64,000 bases of DNA from Paracoccus lichenicola (GTDB lineage Bacteria; Pseudomonadota; Alphaproteobacteria; Rhodobacterales; Rhodobacteraceae). The stretch lies in assembly GCF_009708075.1 (NCBI RefSeq), contig NZ_WMBT01000010.1:83836-147835 (forward strand), given 5' to 3'. Below, piece by piece: positions 58,867 through 64,000 of the stretch (positions are counted from its first letter, which is position 1; every line of letters begins with the position of its first letter). Both the position numbers and the translations under genes were made by a program. Under the pieces are notes generated by a model, which saw only the letters and a program-made list of their open reading frames with translations, was not told where the DNA came from and ran no database searches.

Positions 58867-59982
58867 TCATTCGCCCGGGGGCGCGACAAGGGCCAGGGGG
58901 CGGCGGCGGACCATCCTGCTCAGGGCGCGCGCGATCGGCGGGCCGGCCAGGACCACGGCGAACAGCCGGATGACCTGCATGGTCATGATGAAGGACAGGT
59001 CCGCCTTCGCGTTCACCGCGATGATCGCGATGGTCTCGATCGAGCCGGGCACGGTGGCCAGGATCCCCGTCAGCAGATCGACGCCGACCAGCCAGGCCAG
59101 GATCATCCCCGAGACCCCGCAAAGGCCCATCAATCCCAGAGAGAACAGGATCACGGGCCAGAAGACCGCCATGGCGCCGCGGATGATCCGGGGCGAGAAG
59201 CGCAGCCCGACATGCGCGCCCAGAACGAAATAGGCGCAAAACAGCAGCCAGCCGGGCAGCGCCAGATCGACCCAGCCACCGCCCTGCAAAAGGGCGGCCA
59301 GCAGCAACGGCACCAGCGTCGCGGCGGCGGGAAGGAAGGACAGGCAGCGCGCCGCCAGGGGACCGGTCGCCGCCAGGGCCAGCGTCGGCAGGACGCCGGG
59401 ATGGAAGGCCGCCCCCCCGGCCTGCGGCGGAACCGCGGTGGTGTCGAACATCAGCCTCGAGACGACCGACATGACCACGATCACCGCGATCAGCCGCACA
59501 AGCTGGATAAAGGCCACCACGCGGCTGTCCAGTCCGCGCTCGTTGCTCATGGCGATCACCGCGCCGGCCATGCCGGGCAGGAAGCCCCAGATCGCCTCCT
59601 CCTCCTCAACCTGCGTCAGGCGACCCAGAAGCAGCCCGGCCAGGCAGGCAAGCGCCAGCGTCATGGCCGCGAAGACAAGCACAAAGGGCCACAGGTCCAC
59701 GATCCGCAAGGCGATCTCGGGGGTCAGGTAATGCGCGATCATGCAGCCCGCGACACCCTGGGCTGCCTCGTGCGGGCCGGCGGGGATGCGCAGCCCGGTG
59801 CCGCGGACACCCAGCCAGGTCGCGACCAGCACCGGACCCACCAGCAGCGCCGCCGGGACCTGGGCCAGCGCCAGCCCCAGGACGGCAAGCCCGCCGCCCC
59901 CCAGCAGGACCGCCAGATCCCGCAGGGTCCGGCCATCGGCCAAGACGGATCCGCCCGGCGCGGATTTCGGGAACCGCGTCAT
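58867..59982 (-). CDS. AbrB-family (ammonia monooxygenase regulator-like) membrane protein
   Basis: 371 residues with two similar halves of membrane segments, as in the AbrB duplication family (AbrB_dup). GFLPGMAGAVIAMSNERGLD and its counterpart ILATVPGSIETIAIIAVNAK are the paired signatures. The function is unproven; such proteins often lie next to catabolic genes and may be transporters. Its ATG (59982) overlaps the stop of the upstream amidase by four bases, so it is translated with the two amidases. Confidence 0.85.
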   Translation of the reverse strand: MTRFPKSAPGGSVLADGRTLRDLAVLLGGGGLAVLGLALAQVPAALLVGPVLVATWLGVRGTGLRIPAGPHEAAQGVAGCMIAHYLTPEIALRIVDLWPFVLVFAAMTLALACLAGLLLGRLTQVEEEEAIWGFLPGMAGAVIAMSNERGLDSRVVAFIQLVRLIAVIVVMSVVSRLMFDTTAVPPQAGGAAFHPGVLPTLALAATGPLAARCLSFLPAAATLVPLLLAALLQGGGWVDLALPGWLLFCAYFVLGAHVGLRFSPRIIRGAMAVFWPVILFSLGLMGLCGVSGMILAWLVGVDLLTGILATVPGSIETIAIIAVNAKADLSFIMTMQVIRLFAVVLAGPPIARALSRMVRRRPLALVAPPGE

Positions 59983-61304
59983 GTCGCGACAAGACCCGGG
60001 GGGTGCGGGCGCCCCAGGCCTTCCGCGGCAAGGCGGCCTTCCATCGCCGCGGCATGGGCCAGAAGCTGCGCCTCGCGTCCCCGGCGCGCCACCACCTGCA
60101 CCCCCAGCGGCAGGCCGCGCGGACCAAGGCCCACGGGAAGGGTCAGGCTCGGCAGTCCCAGCAGGGTCCACCTGACGTTGTAATCCGCGCTGCCGGTCGA
60201 GCCGAGGCCCGGGGGCGCCTCGCCCGGGGCCGCGGGCGTCAAGAGGACATCCGCCGCGCCGAAAAGCGCATCGAGATCCGCAAGACAGGCATCGCGCATC
60301 GCCAGCCCCCGCGCATGAGCGTCGGGACTGGCCATCTCGCGCTGGCGCTGCATGAAGGCGCGGGTGATCGGCGTCACCCGGTCGGCCCTGCAATCACGCT
60401 CCCAGGCCAGGGCGGCCGAGGCTTCCCAGGCAAAGACCTGGTCCTGGGCAGGGCCAAGGCCGTCCCACCACGCGGGCTGGCGGGCCGTGTCCGCGCCCAG
60501 GATGCGCGCGACCCGGGCCAGCCGCTCGGCACAGGCGGCCTCGACCGGCAGGCCTTGGCTCTGGTCGGGCAGGAACAGGGCCGCGCGCGCAGGGGCCGGC
60601 GCGGGCGTCAGCCAATCGGGCCTGCGGGCGCAGACTGCCGCGAACAGCGCCGCGTCCCCGGCATCGCGGGCCATGATGCCGACGACATCCAGGCTTTCCG
60701 ACAGCGCCTTGACGCCGGTCCTGTCGATCACGCCCGGGCCGACCTTCAGCCCGACGACGCCGCAAAAGGCGGCGGGCCGGATGGTCGAGCCGGATGTCTG
60801 GGTGCCGAACGCCAGCAGGCAGGCGGAAACCGCCAGGGCCGCCGCCGAACCCGAGGACGAGCCTCCGGGGGTGTGGTCCGGGCCATGGGGGTTGCGGGTC
60901 GGACCGGGGGACAGGGCGGCGAATTCGGTGGTGACGGTCTTGCCCAGGACGACGGCCCCTGCCCGTCTGGCCAGATGCACTGCGGCGGCGTCCCTGCCCG
61001 GCCGGTGGCCCGCATGGACCGCCGAACCATGGGCCGTCGGCATGTCGGCCGTGTCGAACACGTCCTTGATCCCCAGGGGCACGCCCGCCAGTTCCCCCTT
61101 GCTTCCTGCATCCACCTGCCTTGCCGCCCTTCGGGCCGACTCGGGGTCGAGATGCCGGAACGCCTCGACACGCGGCTGGCTGTTTCGGGCCTGTTCCAGA
61201 AAGCGTTCCGTCACCGACAAGGCCGTCAGGGCGCCCGAGCGGACGGCCCCGGCGATCTGGCGCGCGGTCACGGCGGCGATGTCGAAATCCGGCGGCAGGC
61301 TCAT
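59979..61304 (-). CDS. Amidase signature family hydrolase
   Basis: 441 residues. The Ser-cisSer-Lys triad is clear: Lys in VPLGIKDVFDTADMP, cis-Ser in TPGGSSSGSAAALAV and the nucleophile Ser in GTQTSGSTIRPAAFCG. DYNVRWTLLGLPSLTLPVGL is the usual C-terminal region. It would cleave an amide made during ring degradation or release ammonia from a side chain. Coupled by four-base overlaps to the amidase gene before it and the AbrB-type gene after it. Substrate not predictable. Confidence 0.9.
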   Translation of the reverse strand: MSLPPDFDIAAVTARQIAGAVRSGALTALSVTERFLEQARNSQPRVEAFRHLDPESARRAARQVDAGSKGELAGVPLGIKDVFDTADMPTAHGSAVHAGHRPGRDAAAVHLARRAGAVVLGKTVTTEFAALSPGPTRNPHGPDHTPGGSSSGSAAALAVSACLLAFGTQTSGSTIRPAAFCGVVGLKVGPGVIDRTGVKALSESLDVVGIMARDAGDAALFAAVCARRPDWLTPAPAPARAALFLPDQSQGLPVEAACAERLARVARILGADTARQPAWWDGLGPAQDQVFAWEASAALAWERDCRADRVTPITRAFMQRQREMASPDAHARGLAMRDACLADLDALFGAADVLLTPAAPGEAPPGLGSTGSADYNVRWTLLGLPSLTLPVGLGPRGLPLGVQVVARRGREAQLLAHAAAMEGRLAAEGLGRPHPPGLVAT

Positions 61305-62731
61305 GCGGGAACCCTTTCGCCGGCCTGCGGCAGGGGCGCGACCTTGTGCGCCCAAGGCTGCGCGGCCTCCAGTTGGGCGGCGAGCCGAAACAAAAGCGCA
61401 TCCTGGCCGAAGCCCGCGCCGAACTGGCAGCCGACCGGCAGGCCCGCATGGGTCCAGTACAGCGGCACGCTCATGGCCGGGCACCCCGAGGCATTGAAGA
61501 CCGCCGTCAGCGGCGCATGTGCCCAGAAGCGGTCGTAGAACGCATCCAGCGGCAGGCCCGCGCCGGCAAGATGGCCAAGCCTTGGCGCGATCTGCGCGGT
61601 GGTGGGCGACAGATAGACATCCACCCCCTGGAAATAGGCGCCCATGTCGCGGCTTGTCCGGTGAAGCTGCTGGACGGCGGCCAGATACTCGATGCCCGTG
61701 CGCCGCCGGCCTTCCGCGACCCATTCGGCATTCACCGGCTCCAGCAGGGCGTCGGGATCGGACATCCCGGCCGCGCGCCCGGCAAGATCGACCGTCTGCG
61801 CGCAGGACACGCCCGCGATCACGCGCCAGGCCCGCTTCAGCGCGGCATTGTCATAGGGGGGCGCAAGCTCGACCACCTCGTGGCCCAGATCGGCCAGCAG
61901 ATCGGCGGCGTGGCGGGCGGCCGCGATGCAGTCGGGCGCCGTCTCGATGCCCTCGGGCGCGGCCAGGTGCAGCCCGATCCGCAGCCTTTCCGGCGGTTGC
62001 TTCAGGGCCTGTTCATAGCGGCCGGCGAAATGCGGGGCCGCATAGGGATCGCCGATGTCCGGGCCTGCGCCCACGTCCAGCATCCGCGCCGAATCGCGCA
62101 CGCTGCGCGAGACGGCATGGGGCGTCGCCATGCCCGCGATGCCTTCGGCCGTGGCAGGGCCGACCGGATTGCGCATCCGGCTTGGCTTGAAGCCGAAGAC
62201 GCCGCAATGGGCCGCCGGAACGCGGGTCGAACCCGCCCCGTCCGAGCTTTGCGCGATCGGCACCACCCCCGCCGCGACCAGGGCCGCCGACCCGCCCGAG
62301 GACCCGCCCGCCGTGCGTTCGGGGTCCCAGGGGTTGCGGCAGGGACCATGCAGGGCAGGCTCGGCGGTAAAGGACAAGGCCAGCTCGGGCGTGTTGGTGC
62401 GGGCGCAAAAGACGAAGCCTGCCCGGCGATAGCGCGCGGCCAGGGTGTTGTCCGCGGCGCAGGTATTCCCGGCAAAAAGCCGCGAGCCGAGGCTCATGAC
62501 CGAACCGCGGGCGGCGATGCCGATGTTCTTGAGCGGCAACGGCACCCCGGCAAAGGGACCGGCGCACCCGGCGGGAACGGCATCGGCGATGTCGTGCACG
62601 ACCGCATTCAGCCGGGGATTGACCGCCGCGATCCGGGTCCGCGCGTCCCGCAGGAAATGGTCGGGCGCGACCGATCCGCTGCTGACCGCCTGCGCCATGT
62701 CCGTCGCGTCAAGCCGTTCGGGTGGGGTCAT
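61301..62731 (-). CDS. Amidase signature family hydrolase
   Basis: 476 residues. Catalytic Lys in GVPLPLKNIGIAARG, cis-Ser in TAGGSSGGSAALVAAG and nucleophile Ser in SSDGAGSTRVPAAHCG. FNASGCPAMSVPLYWTHAGL is the C-terminal amidase region. Similar in type to the next gene but clearly diverged, so it is not a recent duplicate. ATG 62731 is chosen because the family start (MTPPERLDATDMAQAV) follows; upstream in-frame codons run into the TGGTTG-rich promoter. It leads the unit amidase-amidase-AbrB. Confidence 0.9.
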   Translation of the reverse strand: MTPPERLDATDMAQAVSSGSVAPDHFLRDARTRIAAVNPRLNAVVHDIADAVPAGCAGPFAGVPLPLKNIGIAARGSVMSLGSRLFAGNTCAADNTLAARYRRAGFVFCARTNTPELALSFTAEPALHGPCRNPWDPERTAGGSSGGSAALVAAGVVPIAQSSDGAGSTRVPAAHCGVFGFKPSRMRNPVGPATAEGIAGMATPHAVSRSVRDSARMLDVGAGPDIGDPYAAPHFAGRYEQALKQPPERLRIGLHLAAPEGIETAPDCIAAARHAADLLADLGHEVVELAPPYDNAALKRAWRVIAGVSCAQTVDLAGRAAGMSDPDALLEPVNAEWVAEGRRRTGIEYLAAVQQLHRTSRDMGAYFQGVDVYLSPTTAQIAPRLGHLAGAGLPLDAFYDRFWAHAPLTAVFNASGCPAMSVPLYWTHAGLPVGCQFGAGFGQDALLFRLAAQLEAAQPWAHKVAPLPQAGERVPA

Positions 62732-62765
62732 GCGCGGCTCCGTTGCTGCCTTGCCAAGGCTATGC

Positions 62766-62827
62766 ATGGTTGACAAACCACCGTCAACCCGAAGCGTCAT
62801 TTTTAGGATTGGTTGGATTTGGTTGAA
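62766..62827. promoter_or_regulatory. TGGTTG box cluster upstream of the amidase operon
   Basis: GGTTGAC (62768-62774) and GTCAACC (62783-62789) form a perfect inverted pair with eight-base spacer. TGGTTGGATTTGGTTG (62810-62825) is a direct repeat with 10-base pitch, matching those near 48.6 and 48.74 kb. A likely operator of the amidase operon. Confidence 0.6.
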
Positions 62828-62983
62828 CGAAACATGGTCACTTTCCATGCTGCGCCGCGCGTTCCCCCGGACGTGCCGCTGCCCGCCCCGCCGGAAAGAG
62901 GCAGGGGGACAGCAGCTCCATGCAACGTCGGACCATCGAAACGGTGAACTCGTACCCTGACGAAGACATGGATGGGCTTGGGG

Positions 62984-63772
62984 TCACATGGCCGGCATGA
63001 CCGCGATGTCGGTCAGGTCGCCGTTCACGCCGTCCAGCATCCCCACCGGGGACGCCGCCCCGGTTTCCAGATCCACGGTATGGATCGCGCCGCCCGCCAC
63101 CAGCCAGGCGGTGTCGGCGCCGTTGGGGGCGGTCTGGATGTCGAAGGCGGGCGTGGTGTCGTCCATCGCCGCGCCCAGCTTGCCCACGGCCGCCAGCGTC
63201 CCGTCATTGGGCGAGGTCTGGCGGATCAGCGCGCCGATGGCGGTGTCGATGTCGTACATCGCCGTGTCCCCGGGCTTGCCGAAGCTGTTGGTATAGGCGG
63301 CGGCCGCGATCATGGGGACCTCGCCCTCGTGCATGTCGCCCTCCTCGAAGGCCAGGCTGCCATCCACCGTGACCTCGCCCGTGTCCACGTTGACGCGGTG
63401 GTTGGTGGTGCCGGTCATCAGCCGCAGCCGGTCGGCCATCGGGTTGAAATCGACGATCACCGGCATGTCGGACGCCGGCAGGGGCGTGTTCAGGGTGGAA
63501 AGCGCGGTCGCCGCGCCGGTCGCGGGGTCGATGGTGACGATCCGGTTGTCGCCCGTCACGCCCACCAGCGTCCCGTTGCCGGGGCGATAGTCGATGCCCA
63601 GCAGCATCCCGGCGCCCGTCACCGGCAGGGTGGAGATCTGGGCCGGGTTCGCGCTGTCGAACATCACCAGCGTCTTGCCGTCGACAAGGCCCACCACCGG
63701 GTCGGCAAGGGCCAGGCCGGCCGTGGCGGCCAGGGACAGGGTTGCGGCAGCAACGGTTCGGATTGCAGTCAT
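62984..63772 (-). CDS. Secreted DUF4394 protein
   Basis: 262 residues. Signal peptide MTAIRTVAAATLSLAATAGL, then ALA. The mature chain has repeated beta-propeller-like blades of the form LLGIDYRPGNGTLVGVTGDN, then RIVTIDPATGAATALSTL, FNPMADRLRLMTGTTNHRVN and GGAIHTVDLETGAASPVGML, as in DUF4394 proteins. The biochemical role is unknown; such proteins are periplasmic or extracellular. ATG 63772 fits the signal peptide. Not obviously linked to the amidase genes. Confidence 0.85.
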   Translation of the reverse strand: MTAIRTVAAATLSLAATAGLALADPVVGLVDGKTLVMFDSANPAQISTLPVTGAGMLLGIDYRPGNGTLVGVTGDNRIVTIDPATGAATALSTLNTPLPASDMPVIVDFNPMADRLRLMTGTTNHRVNVDTGEVTVDGSLAFEEGDMHEGEVPMIAAAAYTNSFGKPGDTAMYDIDTAIGALIRQTSPNDGTLAAVGKLGAAMDDTTPAFDIQTAPNGADTAWLVAGGAIHTVDLETGAASPVGMLDGVNGDLTDIAVMPAM

Positions 63773-63989
63773 GGAACGATCCTTCCGGGTTTCGCGGGCG
63801 GCATCGCGCCGCCCGTCACCTTTCAAGGACACGGCAGGGGGGCGGCCTGGATGCAGGGCGCGGAAAAAAACTTGCGCCGCATCCGCTTTCGGACGTGCCG
63901 TGTCATCGGGGCATGGCATCCGCGACGCGGGCACTGGACCGGTCTTGCCCGTCCATGCCACCATGCGCCGCGACAAGGGGGACAAGGGC

Positions 63990-64000
63990 ATGACGACATC
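63990..64000 (+). CDS. Possible gene start at the window edge
   Basis: ATGACGACATC is preceded by AAGGGGGACAAGGGC, a plausible ribosome site. Only three codons are in view, so nothing can be said about the product. It would be divergent from the DUF4394 gene. Confidence 0.25.

Noticed and set aside
1..64000. CRISPR arrays, rRNA and tRNA genes, prophage or intact insertion sequences
   Set aside because: No regularly spaced repeats, RNA gene consensus, integrase/transposase motifs or terminal repeats were found by reading.

Overview
The window is GC-rich, densely packed DNA, most consistent with an alphaproteobacterium of the Rhodobacteraceae (Paracoccus-like). This is inferred from codon and base use, from GC-rich tail-to-tail hairpins including one preceded by CCAAATATCC, from the many TRAP, BMP and Liv-type uptake systems, and from a StcD-like N-methylproline demethylase. 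No rRNA, tRNA, CRISPR array, phage gene or intact insertion sequence was seen.

Region 1 (1-7.2 kb) is an exopolysaccharide locus: a cut-off glycosyltransferase, a Wzx-type flippase, a small membrane protein, an ExoY-type priming sugar transferase, two family 2 glycosyltransferases, a P-loop protein related to tyrosine autokinases but lacking a usable Walker A, and a Wzz-like chain-length protein. A TTAA-N7-TTAAC sequence fitting a CtrA site lies upstream of the exoY-like gene. Region 2 (7.2-11.8 kb) is a two-gene unit with an NRPS-like adenylation-carrier-thioesterase protein and a GMC oxidoreductase. Region 3 (12-16.5 kb) is a complete Liv-type ABC transporter. Next come a short UPP-synthase paralogue and a membrane protein (16.9-18.7 kb).

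Region 4 (18.9-22.8 kb) is a rearrangement scar. The 3' ends of a transketolase, a dctP, a dctQ and a livG remain without their 5' parts. Between them are an intact xylose-isomerase-like TIM-barrel gene and a two-domain dihydroxyacetone/erythrulose-type kinase. A lone livF follows. Region 5 (23.5-31.4 kb) has a TetR regulator facing an N-methylproline demethylase-like flavoprotein, then a tetR-acrA-acrB-type RND efflux operon.

Region 6 (31.6-38.8 kb) has a LacI regulator, a self-sufficient P450-reductase fusion, a second LacI regulator, and a sugar-type binding protein plus permease with no ATPase. Region 7 (38.9-47.0 kb) is a sugar-acid operon: a GntR/FCD regulator, a perfect 31-bp operator-like inverted repeat, D-galactonate dehydratase, TRAP dctPQM, an SDR, a second enolase-superfamily enzyme and an L-idonate dehydrogenase-like protein. 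A bestrophin-like channel follows.

Region 8 (48.0-62.8 kb) is the most interesting part: a putative N-heterocycle (hydroxypyridine-type) catabolic island. It has a flavin reductase, an HpaB-family FADH2 monooxygenase, a NicX-like ring-opening dioxygenase, an isochorismatase-family amidohydrolase, a stand-alone FAD-synthetase domain, a BMP-type ABC importer, a GntR regulator, an AbrB-type membrane protein and two coupled amidases. Three promoters share a direct repeat of TGGTTG-like boxes with 10-bp pitch, and the regulator's own promoter carries the same box as an inverted repeat, so the region may be one regulon. The window ends with a secreted DUF4394 protein and possibly the first codons of another gene.
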